Source: Halorientalis persicus (GTDB lineage Archaea > Halobacteriota > Halobacteria > Halobacteriales > Haloarculaceae). From it: DNA of 42,047 nt. The notes beneath the pieces are model-generated. The model did no database searches. It was not told where the DNA came from and saw only the letters and a program-made list of their open reading frames with translations. This document shows positions 14,969 to 22,731 of the stretch, in pieces; the first letter of the stretch is position 1; the number at the start of each line of letters is the position of its first letter. Where the stretch lies: positions 1 to 42,047 of the forward strand of contig NZ_FOCX01000026.1 in NCBI RefSeq assembly GCF_900110215.1, in the 5' to 3' direction. The position numbers and the translations under genes were made by a program.

Positions 14969-15973
14969 TCATGCCCAATGTTTGTTTGTGGCTTCCTCTG
15001 CAATGTGGATATGGACTGTGTGGTGATCCCACGCATCTCCTGGGTGTGATCCAATCTTTTTTACGGCCTGTTCGGTGGACTTTCTGCCTGTTTCATCTTC
15101 AAGATCTGCGTGCTCGATGCGTTGGCGGGCAGGGCTAGCATTAATCTCGAGTTTGCGTTGTTGCCATTCTCCGAGTCCTGATTCCCACCGAAGTTCTTGG
15201 ATGGCTCGGTCGACTAATTCTTCCTCATCGCTATCGAAAATATACCCGAACCGGGTTGACCTGAGTCGTTTGGCTAGGTCTTCGGCTGTCTGATCTGCAA
15301 CGGTCACGTCGACTTGATTGACTCCGTCGCTATCTCGCAAAAGGTCAGTGACAGCTGCAGCGACATGGTAAGGATTGTGACCAGGCGCATAGACTGTCCA
15401 ATCACGGAATCGAGCGTATCCTTCGTTTTGCACTCTGGCGCTAAACTCGCAAGGGAGACGTCCACCAGCACGAGTGACGGCATCTGCAATTTCGTCAGTG
15501 AGAGGACTAGACGCTGAATCTCGCTTGTATACTCCATCTCCACGTGGGTCTTCTGGTCTTGTGTTTCGGTAGTCTTCTGTTGTTTCTTTCTCGTATCCTT
15601 CGGGCGGCTCATTGGTGTCTGCGGCGTGGAGGGGATCTGTTTCTTCTTTGGTTTCGTTGACGCCAATCCGGGCCAACCAGTCGTGTAAGACTGCCCGCCC
15701 TGATCGTTTGGGATTGTGTGGATGGAGTGCGACGAATGATATCGAATCCTCGCTTGGTCTGGTACCGGCTTTAAGAGTAATTCCAGCTAGCTCGTCGCGG
15801 TAGCGCATATTCCTTTTGTATGGAGTGGCGCCTTCACCCGACGGAACGAGTCGCCGGGAGCCGTCTCGCGCCGGTTTTTCACCCGCAATCACCTCATAGT
15901 CCGGCTTGGTACTGTTGTTGGTCTCTCCGCCGTCAGTCATTGCTTTGGATCTGCTATTAGCTCTTTTAGTCAT
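14969..15973 (-). CDS. Unknown protein
   Basis: A protein of 334 residues. A basic start (MTKRANSRSKAMTDGG) leads to a polar N-terminal third, then a domain with AVLHDWLARIGV and a C-terminal segment with repeated His (DHHTVHIHIAEE). GVNQVDVTVADQTAEDLAK suggests a beta-alpha domain. No family recognised. ATG 15973 has AAGGAGAA upstream; ATG 15940 is possible. Relatively AT-rich codon use like the neighbouring gene. Confidence 0.64.
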   Translation of the reverse strand: MTKRANSRSKAMTDGGETNNSTKPDYEVIAGEKPARDGSRRLVPSGEGATPYKRNMRYRDELAGITLKAGTRPSEDSISFVALHPHNPKRSGRAVLHDWLARIGVNETKEETDPLHAADTNEPPEGYEKETTEDYRNTRPEDPRGDGVYKRDSASSPLTDEIADAVTRAGGRLPCEFSARVQNEGYARFRDWTVYAPGHNPYHVAAAVTDLLRDSDGVNQVDVTVADQTAEDLAKRLRSTRFGYIFDSDEEELVDRAIQELRWESGLGEWQQRKLEINASPARQRIEHADLEDETGRKSTEQAVKKIGSHPGDAWDHHTVHIHIAEEATNKHWA

Positions 15974-16031
15974 GTTGCCTTAATTCTCCTTCTGATGTTC
16001 GCTAATTGAATGCAGTCCATAAATTGATAAT

Positions 16032-16898
16032 TCACTCTTCTACTGCTTTACCTCGCTTGCTGGTGGCTTGTGTTCCTGTTTGAGTGCTGTCGACCATCTG
16101 CTGGACTTCGCCGAGTGTGGTCTGATCGTGGTAGGCTGAGACGACGTCGTCGTCAACCTGCGGACCGAGCATGTAGTTCAGCATGATCAGGACGGCAGAG
16201 GCGAAGTTGGACCGGACGGTCGTTGAGTCGGTCCCCTGTGGAATGTAAAACGGCGTCTGCTTCCACGATTTGTCTGGGATGACCGAGTTCTTGAGGGCCC
16301 GCTCTGCGGTTGAGATGTCGATCGAATCAAGGAAGGGCCGATCTCGGCGGAGAGCTTTGACCATCTCGAGGCTTGTTCCGACGCCGAAGCCGTGGACGTG
16401 GACGTGTTCGCCGGCAACTTCTCGGAAAGCTTCGATGGCGTCGATCTGCTCTTGCGTGGATTCGAACTGCTGGAGACCGCCGAGTGCGAAGTGAGAAAAC
16501 TCTGAGTAGAAGTCGGCGTGTGCGGCGTAGTGGTCTGCATACGGTGGTTGGATCGGTGCCCAGACCTTCGCGTGCGTGTCTGCTTCTCGGACTAGCGGGA
16601 GGAACTCTTTGGTGGATTCGAGAGTTCGCGTCGGCTGGCCGACAAAGTCTTTCGGGATGATGATGTCGGCGTCGAATTTCTCGGCGGCTTTGATCACGTC
16701 TTCGTTGGACACTGAGGGGTCCTCGAAGTTCGAGTCGATGATGAGTTCGTAGCAGGAGTCTCGCACGCCGTCGGTGGCTTTCTCGCAGTGTTGGAGCTTG
16801 TATGGGTACCCGTATCGCGGCCAGTAGGAGGCGGCGAATACCCGGATGGGATTCTTCGCGATGATCTCCATCCGTTCTTTCATCTCCCGCCACATCAT
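16032..16898 (-). CDS. TGT-like protein, paralogue A
   Basis: A protein of 288 residues, made almost wholly of a TGT/DpdA-like barrel: ELIIDSNF with Asp55 at the position of the first catalytic Asp, FALGGL at 137-142, HVHGFGVG at 167-174 and DSIDIS with Asp194 at the second Asp position. It aligns along its length with the gene product at 17690-18805. It lacks an obvious zinc site. Start ATG 16898 overlaps the upstream stop as ATGA. As last gene of a four-gene operon with its paralogue, it may form a heteromer, as eukaryotic TGT subunits do. Substrate (DNA or RNA) is inferred, not shown. Confidence 0.75.
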   Translation of the reverse strand: MMWREMKERMEIIAKNPIRVFAASYWPRYGYPYKLQHCEKATDGVRDSCYELIIDSNFEDPSVSNEDVIKAAEKFDADIIIPKDFVGQPTRTLESTKEFLPLVREADTHAKVWAPIQPPYADHYAAHADFYSEFSHFALGGLQQFESTQEQIDAIEAFREVAGEHVHVHGFGVGTSLEMVKALRRDRPFLDSIDISTAERALKNSVIPDKSWKQTPFYIPQGTDSTTVRSNFASAVLIMLNYMLGPQVDDDVVSAYHDQTTLGEVQQMVDSTQTGTQATSKRGKAVEE

Positions 16899-17662
16899 CG
16901 TCCGTCACCTCTGTTGTCGCCCGTCTGTGCTCTGAACGGTTGCTCGAGTGCCCAGTGATCGGTTGCTGGGTCGATCGTTTCCGTGTCGGCCCCACGTTCG
17001 GTGACGATGCCGGTGTGGAACAGACAGCCTTTCAGCTGTGAGATAGGTTCGCCCCGGTAGTTCGAGCAGTCCGTGAGGTCGACGTCTTCGACGGCTTGCC
17101 GGTTGCTGTTGCTGTCAGCCCGGAGAAAGAGTCGTGCTGTCCGTTGCTCGTCTTTTTCGGCGAGCGTTTCGACGAGTTCTGGAAGTGTCAGTGGCCGGTC
17201 GTAGTTTCGGAGGGTGGAAATGATGAACTCTGCAGGCTCGTAGGTCGCGAAGACGCGCTGGGCGGTGTCTTGCCACGCTGGGAAGACATTACAGAACCGT
17301 TTGGGCGATCCGTGAAGGCCGTCGAACGTGGTGAGGGCGGCTTCTGCGCTGCCGTGGATCTTGACGCCGGCGGCGACGACGTGATCACCAAGTGGAGTGC
17401 AGGCACCGTCTGGTGTGAGCAGTCCGAGTTCGATAGCGCCCTGTTTCGCCCGCCCGGGGAGGCTCACGAGATGCTGTCGCACGAGTGCGCCGGTCTGGCC
17501 GGACCCGACGACGGCTAGCGGGACGCCGAGGTAGTTTTTCGGATGCGAAAACGAGAGTTCCGTCACGCGTGGCGGCCGCTGTCGCGCCTGTTCAATTTCG
17601 AGCGAAACGGTGGGCGTGGACCTGGCAGCTGCCACTGTTGCTGAGTCTTGGTTTGCGGTCAT
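16895..17662 (-). CDS. Unknown protein between two TGT-like genes
   Basis: A protein of 255 residues with no family I recognise. Visible segments: a beta-rich N-terminal region (PTVSLEIEQARQRPP, VTELSFSHPKNYLGV), GSGQTGALVRQHLVSLPGRAKQGAIEL which looks like a helical DNA-binding-type stretch, and a later winged-helix-like part (YDRPLTLPELVETLAEKDEQR). ATG 17662 has an AGGAG SD; the stop overlaps the next ATG. Its fixed place between two TGT-like paralogues makes it a candidate partner subunit or target-recognition protein. Confidence 0.68.
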   Translation of the reverse strand: MTANQDSATVAAARSTPTVSLEIEQARQRPPRVTELSFSHPKNYLGVPLAVVGSGQTGALVRQHLVSLPGRAKQGAIELGLLTPDGACTPLGDHVVAAGVKIHGSAEAALTTFDGLHGSPKRFCNVFPAWQDTAQRVFATYEPAEFIISTLRNYDRPLTLPELVETLAEKDEQRTARLFLRADSNSNRQAVEDVDLTDCSNYRGEPISQLKGCLFHTGIVTERGADTETIDPATDHWALEQPFRAQTGDNRGDGR

Positions 17663-17689
17663 CTGTTTCTCCTGTGAGCGACAAACTGG

Positions 17690-18805
17690 CTAGTCGTCGC
17701 CGAACGCGCCCAGGTGTTGCTGTGTGGTCGCGTCTTGAGCGAATGGAGTGACGAGGCGAACGTCCTCGATGAGTCGGCTACTGGCTTGGGCGGCGACAAC
17801 CGACAGTCGTTCGTCGCCAGCCTTCACCGACGTATCGAAGTCGCGGATTGGGGTGCTGTAGTCCAGTGAATCCAGCAGGTCGGGATCGTCGCGGATTGCG
17901 GTCGCGAGTGGCGGCGTGAGGCCAAATCCGAGCCCGTGCAGGTGGGCGTCGTCACCGATGACGGCCCGGACTTCGCGAGCGGCGCTGAGCTTCGGCTGAT
18001 CTGTGTTCTCGTTTTTGAGCCCGCCGATGGCGAAGGCGAAATCCGAGATGCCGTGGTCGAGTAGCCGGTCGGCACACTCGCCGAATGGCGGTTGCAGTGG
18101 GAGGATCACCTCGCCGTCGTACTCGTGGGATTCGAAGTGGGCAACGCCGTCAACGAGTGCGTCGACGGTGGCTTTCATGTCGTGCCAGACGTCGGCCAGG
18201 ACGACGGCGTCGGCTCCGAGGTCGGCGGCCGTATCCAGCGCGTCGGTGTTGTTGATCGACTCGTCTTTGAACGAGCTGTCAACGATATACTCTGAGCAGG
18301 CATCTCGGTAGGAGCCGGTGGCCTCGTGGACTGGCTGGATTCGACTCGGCCAGAACATCCGCTGCCCGTCGTTTCCACCGAGAATTACGTCAACGTAGGC
18401 GGCTTCTAGAAGCGTATACAAATGTTTCCCGCCGACGGGTGCCCCTGACAGGTCGTATAACTCGGTCACAAGGGCAGGTTCTCGCCGCGGGGTCAGCCCG
18501 AGGTCGTAGACGAGCGCAAGCAGATCGTCTTGTGAGAAGGGCTTGCCGTCCTGTGGAGGGCGACCGATTTCCTCTCGAATGGCATCGTACAGGTGGCGTT
18601 TGGTTTTCCCGCTTGGATTGATATCGTACGCGGCGGCGATTTCTTCGACGTGTGACCGCAGGAAGTAGATAGCGGCTGTCGTATTGGATTCGCTGTCGAG
18701 AACTCGCTCGCGGAAGGGGAACTTGAAGTAGTCACCAAGTTGGATTCGGAGGTCGACCGGGCGCGGTGACTTGTTCTGAGACGGTGCCTTGCTCAGACTA
18801 CTCAT
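17690..18805 (-). CDS. TGT-like protein, paralogue B, with possible SAP-like N-terminus
   Basis: A protein of 371 residues. Residues about 45-100 contain YDINPSGKTKRHLYDAI, which recalls SAP/HeH-type helix-extended-helix DNA-binding units. Residues about 150-320 form a TGT/DpdA-like barrel: EYIVDSSF with Asp176, FAIGGL at 258-263, HLHGLGFG at 288-295 and DSLDYS with Asp315. It is clearly related to the protein at 16032-16898. ATG 18805 overlaps the upstream stop as ATGA. A possible DNA-binding module joined to a base-exchange fold supports a DNA substrate, but the SAP call rests on one short pattern. Confidence 0.75.
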   Translation of the reverse strand: MSSLSKAPSQNKSPRPVDLRIQLGDYFKFPFRERVLDSESNTTAAIYFLRSHVEEIAAAYDINPSGKTKRHLYDAIREEIGRPPQDGKPFSQDDLLALVYDLGLTPRREPALVTELYDLSGAPVGGKHLYTLLEAAYVDVILGGNDGQRMFWPSRIQPVHEATGSYRDACSEYIVDSSFKDESINNTDALDTAADLGADAVVLADVWHDMKATVDALVDGVAHFESHEYDGEVILPLQPPFGECADRLLDHGISDFAFAIGGLKNENTDQPKLSAAREVRAVIGDDAHLHGLGFGLTPPLATAIRDDPDLLDSLDYSTPIRDFDTSVKAGDERLSVVAAQASSRLIEDVRLVTPFAQDATTQQHLGAFGDD

Positions 18806-19194
18806 GACTGTTCCTCTCCGCTGTTGGCGTCTTGCTCGGCGGCTCGGACGAAACCCTGCTTTTCGAGACGGCTGTCCCAACTACTGATGAACTGCTGGAC
18901 TTCCATCAGTCCCGATTCGTCGAAGCGTTGCTTCCCGAGTGGATGGTGGATATATTCGACGGGCCGCCACCTATCGTCTGTCTCTTTGAACGTGATCTCG
19001 GGATCGCACATCTGGTCGCCACGCTGGATGTAGTAGTGGCCGACTGCGACGAGATCGTCACCGATCCGCTCGATGGTGAGGTCCTCGAATGCCGGCGGTG
19101 AGACCGTGACTGGATCGTTGACTTCGAGGTCGTCTATCGAGTCGATGCCGTGAGCGGCGAGAATTTGCCGAATGGTTCCCATCGGGAATTGCAT
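18802..19194 (-). CDS. DUF6908-like protein, first gene of the TGT operon
   Basis: A protein of 130 residues beginning MQFPMGTIRQILAAHGID. The core (LTIERIGDDLVAVGHYYIQR, DPEITF, WRPVEYIHH) resembles DUF6908, a small domain common on plasmids and phages, of unknown function. ATG 19194 is chosen because the promoter element is centred 24 nt before it; upstream ATG 19206 and the frame start at 19251 overlap or precede the element. Its stop overlaps the start of the paralogue B TGT gene. Confidence 0.62.
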   Translation of the reverse strand: MQFPMGTIRQILAAHGIDSIDDLEVNDPVTVSPPAFEDLTIERIGDDLVAVGHYYIQRGDQMCDPEITFKETDDRWRPVEYIHHPLGKQRFDESGLMEVQQFISSWDSRLEKQGFVRAAEQDANSGEEQS

Positions 19195-19212
19195 ATCTCG
19201 GGCCATTCGGGA

Positions 19213-19220
19213 GCGAGAAA
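19213..19220 (-). promoter_or_regulatory. GTTTYTCGC-type promoter element of the TGT operon
   Basis: TTTCTCGC on the coding strand; T-tract centred about 24 nt before ATG 19194. It would drive the four genes 19194 to 16032. Confidence 0.68.
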
Positions 19221-19265
19221 TGTGGAGTCGTCTAGCGGAACAGAACTTCACAACCGCGAACTTCG

Positions 19266-20255
19266 CTACTGGGCTGCTGGCTCGAAAACGTCGGATTCGT
19301 GGATTTCCTCCACTCGTTTGAGGATTCCTCGTCCTGTTGTGGAGGTGGCCTCAGCTAATTCTACCACTGGAATGTGAGTGCCGGCAGTGTCTTCTCTTGC
19401 TGCGAGCAAGAGGCAGGTAGCCGCCATCACTTCGGGATCTTTCCCAGAACTGTAGCCGACATCGAATGCGGCATCAGCGATCTCGATTGCCCGATGCTCA
19501 ACAGAGTGTTCGACGTCGAGCTTCGATGTGAGAGGCGGGATGAACTCCCGTGGCCGGCGTGGTGGGATGGGGAGTTCTGTGTCTTCGACGACTGCCCGGT
19601 AGGCCCTGCGAACTTGGTCCAGTGAGACCTGAGCTTCTGAGGCAACTTCGACGAGTGTGCGTGGCAGGCGGTTGAGCCTGATCGTCGCGTAGACGACGAC
19701 GGCGGCGATTGTGTCGATCCCGTAATTTGGGAGGAAGCCGCGGCTCTCGCAGTCTCTGAGCAGTTGCCCCGCCTGCTCCCGGTAGTTGGACGGTAGGTCT
19801 AGCGCGGAGATGAGGCGATTGACTTCGCCGTGAGCGGAGGCGAGTGCAGTATCCTCGCTGTCGAGTTGCGCTTTCCGGTGGTGCTTTCGTAGGCGAGTGA
19901 GCCGAGCTTGTTTGTGACTGGGGACGACGTTTGTTGACTGTCCGATTACCGTTGTGAGTCCGTCGTCGTGTCGACTCTTCGTTGTCGTTTCTCGGGCGTC
20001 TTTGGGCTGTATTTCACCGTCTGGCTCTGCGTATTCGGGATTGTATTCGAGTGAGGACCCACCTTCGATGAGGCGTCCACACTCTTCGCAACAGACGTCG
20101 CCGTCAACTACGCGGAGAGCACCGCTACAGTCGGGACAGGAGTCAGTATCGAGATGATGACTCTCTCCCTCTTCCGTGTGTTCTGTTGCTGTTGCGTTGT
20201 CCTGAGACGATTCGGAAACTGATGCATCTTCTTCGAGTTCTCGAAAAGAGACCAT
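19266..20255 (-). CDS. tfb: Transcription initiation factor IIB (divergent TFB)
   Basis: A protein of 329 residues with archaeal TFB architecture: zinc ribbon C40-x2-C43 and C56-x2-C59 (CPDCSG...CEECGRLIEGG), a linker, then two cyclin folds (about 130-220 and 235-320). The first includes YGIDTIAAVVVYATIRLN; the second includes DPEVMAATCLLLAARED and a recognition-helix region (VVELAEATSTTGRGILKRVEE). TFB recruits RNA polymerase and reads the BRE next to the TATA box. The protein is divergent, especially in that last helix. Haloarchaea encode many TFBs with different promoter preferences, so this one may serve the GTTTYTCGC promoters. It has such an element 31 nt upstream of its own start. Confidence 0.88.
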   Translation of the reverse strand: MVSFRELEEDASVSESSQDNATATEHTEEGESHHLDTDSCPDCSGALRVVDGDVCCEECGRLIEGGSSLEYNPEYAEPDGEIQPKDARETTTKSRHDDGLTTVIGQSTNVVPSHKQARLTRLRKHHRKAQLDSEDTALASAHGEVNRLISALDLPSNYREQAGQLLRDCESRGFLPNYGIDTIAAVVVYATIRLNRLPRTLVEVASEAQVSLDQVRRAYRAVVEDTELPIPPRRPREFIPPLTSKLDVEHSVEHRAIEIADAAFDVGYSSGKDPEVMAATCLLLAAREDTAGTHIPVVELAEATSTTGRGILKRVEEIHESDVFEPAAQ

Positions 20256-20280
20256 AGAGAAAAACCTCAGCCTTCAGGGA

Positions 20281-20288
20281 GCGAGAAA
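20281..20288 (-). promoter_or_regulatory. GTTTYTCGC-type promoter element of the TFB gene
   Basis: TTTCTCGC (preceded by GT-T) on the coding strand; T-tract centred about 31 nt before ATG 20255. If the TFB acts here it would be autoregulated. Confidence 0.65.
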
Positions 20289-20342
20289 ACGGATTGCACT
20301 TGGCGAGAAGGGGTCCCGTTCTTGACGTTCGTTTGCGCTCGA

Positions 20343-20825
20343 TCAATCAGGTTGATACTCAGGGATATCGAGTGATCGAAGCGCGGCTTGTTGCCGGATC
20401 GCGATGAGGTGCGCGCAGATTCCTTCTGACTGGAACATGAGACAGCTGCACCAACCATGGCCAGCGGTCCACTGTTGCCCGTCCGTGTGTTGCGCTTCGC
20501 CGTGGGCGGCATCTGGCGAGCGAGAGAGTGAGCAGTTGTGGGCGGTTGGTGTGTCGTCGGGTTCGGTCGGCGGAACGACGACGAAGAGGTCGGGGCGGTT
20601 CCCCTGCCTGATCTCGTACCTGGTCTCGAGAGTGTGTTGCCAGAGCTCTGTCTCCGTCTCCCGTGCAGCAGCAAAATCGACTGGCGCGTGTCCGTCTGGG
20701 AGCCTTGAGACGATTGGCTCGCTGCGAGTCCCATCTGGTCCTGAATTCGGACCTGATGCCGTCTCTCTTTGGCTAGCGTCCTGGTCGCTTGTCGTGGTCT
20801 GTGGCTGGGACTCTGCTGTTTTCAT
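20343..20825 (-). CDS. SWIM zinc-finger protein
   Basis: A protein of 160 residues. The C-terminal part carries the SWIM motif CxC...CxH: C126-S-C128 then C137-A-H139 (WCSCLMFQSEGICAH), followed by a helix. SWIM domains bind zinc and take part in DNA or protein binding, for instance with recombination factors and MuDR-like transposases. The N-terminal half is polar with one likely beta-alpha segment. Start ATG 20825 is followed upstream by an AT-rich stretch, so it seems to have its own conventional promoter. Confidence 0.78.
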   Translation of the reverse strand: MKTAESQPQTTTSDQDASQRETASGPNSGPDGTRSEPIVSRLPDGHAPVDFAAARETETELWQHTLETRYEIRQGNRPDLFVVVPPTEPDDTPTAHNCSLSRSPDAAHGEAQHTDGQQWTAGHGWCSCLMFQSEGICAHLIAIRQQAALRSLDIPEYQPD

Positions 20826-21199
20826 GGGTGAGCCCGTCTACGAATATCTAGCGTTCCCAACACAATAGAACTAGGCATCTGTCCTTTGCTCTAGAGGTCG
20901 CTTGGCCGGGTCTTGGGAAGTTAATACTGTCTTGAGATAATCGCAGTATATGATTTGATGGGCACCGTGACGAAAATTTGCACAAAGACTTTGATATCCA
21001 CCGGTCAACATCCGGATGCTCAGTTTATCGCTGAGCAGACCGCCAACGCCGCCGAAACTGATTCATCATCCACGCACGACTGTCTGTGGCTCTTCATCGG
21101 TGCCACAGATGGCCGCTTCTTGGCTGGTTCCCGAATCTTCTGTAACAGAGGATGAACTGAGGGCCAGTTTGAAGTAGTTTCCTGTGTTGGTACGCTTTG
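20826..21199. other. Gene-free divergent intergenic region
   Basis: This 374-nt stretch separates the minus-strand SWIM gene from the plus-strand gene at 21200 and must hold both promoters. A 66-codon plus-strand frame (20955-21155) lies inside it; it has no recognisable domain or SD and is not called. I see no RNA gene or long repeat. Confidence 0.5.
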
Positions 21200-21583
21200 A
21201 TGCCCGAACAACTGAGTAGTAGTGTCACCTACGAGGAACAGGCTGGAGTTGGAATTTGGACGATCGCTGACCTTGACGAGGCGCTTGAGTCTGGGGAACT
21301 GGAAGCGGGAGAGGACCATTTCCGTGAGCGGGCTGGATCTCCGGATATGGATGGCGTTGTCATCCATATTGAGGAAGTGGACACGGCTGGGGCATCGAAT
21401 ACTCTAGAACACGTTGAACAGGAGTGGACCGAGTTGGCAAACGAGACTGGGATTGCTCGAACCGCATACGTCGCTGATGGGCTTGCTCGGATGGCGATTG
21501 CTCAGCGGAATCAGGCTGAAGAGTGTGAGACCAAAGGCTTCTCCGAGTTTGATGAGGGCCTTGAGTGGGCCCAGAACGCCTGA
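21200..21583 (+). CDS. SpoIIAA/STAS-like small protein
   Basis: A protein of 127 residues, one of only two plus-strand genes. It alternates strands and helices (SVTYEEQAGVGIWTI, MDGVVIHIEEVDT, ARTAYVADGLARMAIAQRN), resembling the SpoIIAA/STAS-like family found widely in haloarchaea, whose role is unclear. ATG 21200 is used rather than TTG 21197. TTTGAAGTAG about 23-32 nt upstream could serve as TATA box. It converges on the gene ending at 21600 with only 16 nt between. Confidence 0.6.
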   Translation: MPEQLSSSVTYEEQAGVGIWTIADLDEALESGELEAGEDHFRERAGSPDMDGVVIHIEEVDTAGASNTLEHVEQEWTELANETGIARTAYVADGLARMAIAQRNQAEECETKGFSEFDEGLEWAQNA

Positions 21584-21599
21584 CCAGACTGCCAACTAG

Positions 21600-22040
21600 T
21601 TAGTCTGCTTCATTTGCCCTGCTTGTCTGCCGCTCTGGATTACTGTCGAGCGTGGTGTGTTCGATGTGACCGTCGGGCCAGACAGCATATACAGAAGCGA
21701 GGAAGGGGAACCGACACTTTTCGCGTCCGATAGTTTGGATGACGAGCTTTTCCTCGAGGAATGGCGCGATGCTTTCAAGGAACTCGTAGGTGGACTCGTC
21801 TTCGAGGTCTGGTTCCCGGTCGATATACGACTCTTTGATCTTCTGGGGCTGGAAGTGAGCGTAGCCGTGGAGTTCGAGAACGGCTTTGCCGTCGCTGGCT
21901 TCGTCCTCGTGAGCGAGGACGGTGAGAGACTCGTGGGCGCCAGAGAAGTCGAAATGGCTGATGACTTTGTTCAACTCGTCGATCTGGTCAGCGTCGATTT
22001 CGGGTCGATTTGACGCAGTTGCTGCTTGGAATGTAGCCAT
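21600..22040 (-). CDS. Unknown protein
   Basis: A protein of 146 residues starting MATFQAATASNRPEID. The middle is beta-rich (SLTVLAHEDEASDGKAVLEL, KLVIQTIGREKCRFPFL, VYAVWPDGHIEHT). No family recognised. The open frame continues far upstream but is Arg-rich shadow; ATG 22040 is set by a promoter element centred 26 nt before it. Single-gene unit. Confidence 0.66.
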   Translation of the reverse strand: MATFQAATASNRPEIDADQIDELNKVISHFDFSGAHESLTVLAHEDEASDGKAVLELHGYAHFQPQKIKESYIDREPDLEDESTYEFLESIAPFLEEKLVIQTIGREKCRFPFLASVYAVWPDGHIEHTTLDSNPERQTSRANEAD

Positions 22041-22060
22041 GGTGTGCGGGCCTTTCGCAG

Positions 22061-22068
22061 GCGAAAAA
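22061..22068 (-). promoter_or_regulatory. GTTTYTCGC-type promoter element
   Basis: GTTTTTCGCC on the coding strand; T-tract centred about 26 nt before ATG 22040. Confidence 0.7.
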
Positions 22069-22111
22069 CAGGGGGCGTCTGAGTGTGGTACTGATGCCTC
22101 TGAATGGGTGC

Positions 22112-22672
22112 TCACTCGATCTGAGCGTCGTAGACACCTTCGTCGACGGCGCGCATCAGTCGGCACGCGGCATCCGCGCAGGCGTCGTCCGTTTGCTCGG
22201 CAACCTGAATGCTGTCGATTTCTCCCCCCCAGGCGTTTCCGGTATCGTACTGGCCGAGTGTCACGCCCATGCAACCGGGCACACTGTAGGCGACCTCTAG
22301 CGTTCCGTTGTCGATTTGCTGTCGCCAGATCCGGCAGTACAGCCCTCCGCCTGTGTGTCGGACGTGCCCACCGTTCCACGCATCTGGTGCTGCCCGTTTG
22401 CCGCCGAAGCCGTCTGGAACGGTGGGGAGTGGATGCTGCTCGCTTCGCTTGGCGACGAATTCGGTGACTGCATCTCGGGGAATCGTGAACTCCATCACCT
22501 CGCTGTCGGGGAAGGGAACGAGTTTGAGGTAGCCGTCCCCGTTTTTGAGACCGATCTCGAGGTCGCCGTGTTCGGGAGTTTTCGCCGGTTCGGCGAAACC
22601 GCTTGTTTGGTGGAGTGGGCCGATGTCGTCTGGGAGGTCTTCTGCACGCTGTGCAGTGTCGGTGTCGCTCAT
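22112..22672 (-). CDS. Unknown protein
   Basis: A protein of 186 residues starting MSDTDTAQRAEDLPDD. It has beta segments DLEIGLKNGDGYLKLVPF and MEFTIPRDAVTEFV, then LYCRIWRQQIDNGTLEVAYS and a C-terminal helix with ACADAACRLMRAVDEG. The phrase EFTVPRDDA in the protein at 24016-24279 matches its EFTIPRDAV, suggesting a shared small domain. ATG 22672 has a promoter element centred 27 nt upstream. Confidence 0.66.
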   Translation of the reverse strand: MSDTDTAQRAEDLPDDIGPLHQTSGFAEPAKTPEHGDLEIGLKNGDGYLKLVPFPDSEVMEFTIPRDAVTEFVAKRSEQHPLPTVPDGFGGKRAAPDAWNGGHVRHTGGGLYCRIWRQQIDNGTLEVAYSVPGCMGVTLGQYDTGNAWGGEIDSIQVAEQTDDACADAACRLMRAVDEGVYDAQIE

Positions 22673-22693
22673 GGTACTCGCGCTCGTCTGGAG

Positions 22694-22701
22694 GCGAGAA
22701 A
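22694..22701 (-). promoter_or_regulatory. GTTTYTCGC-type promoter element
   Basis: GTTTCTCGCC on the coding strand; T-tract centred about 27 nt before ATG 22672. Confidence 0.7.
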
Positions 22702-22731
22702 CTGGACTTTGTGCGACTAGGGGATCGCCAT

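Noticed and set aside
11779-18805. TGT-like genes as the host archaeosine tRNA transglycosylase
   Set aside because: The motifs are DpdA-like or divergent, lengths are 288-413 residues, and no PUA or archaeosine-specific domains follow.
20955-21155. 66-codon plus-strand frame
   Set aside because: No domain, no SD and no clear promoter; kept only as a note in the gene-free region.
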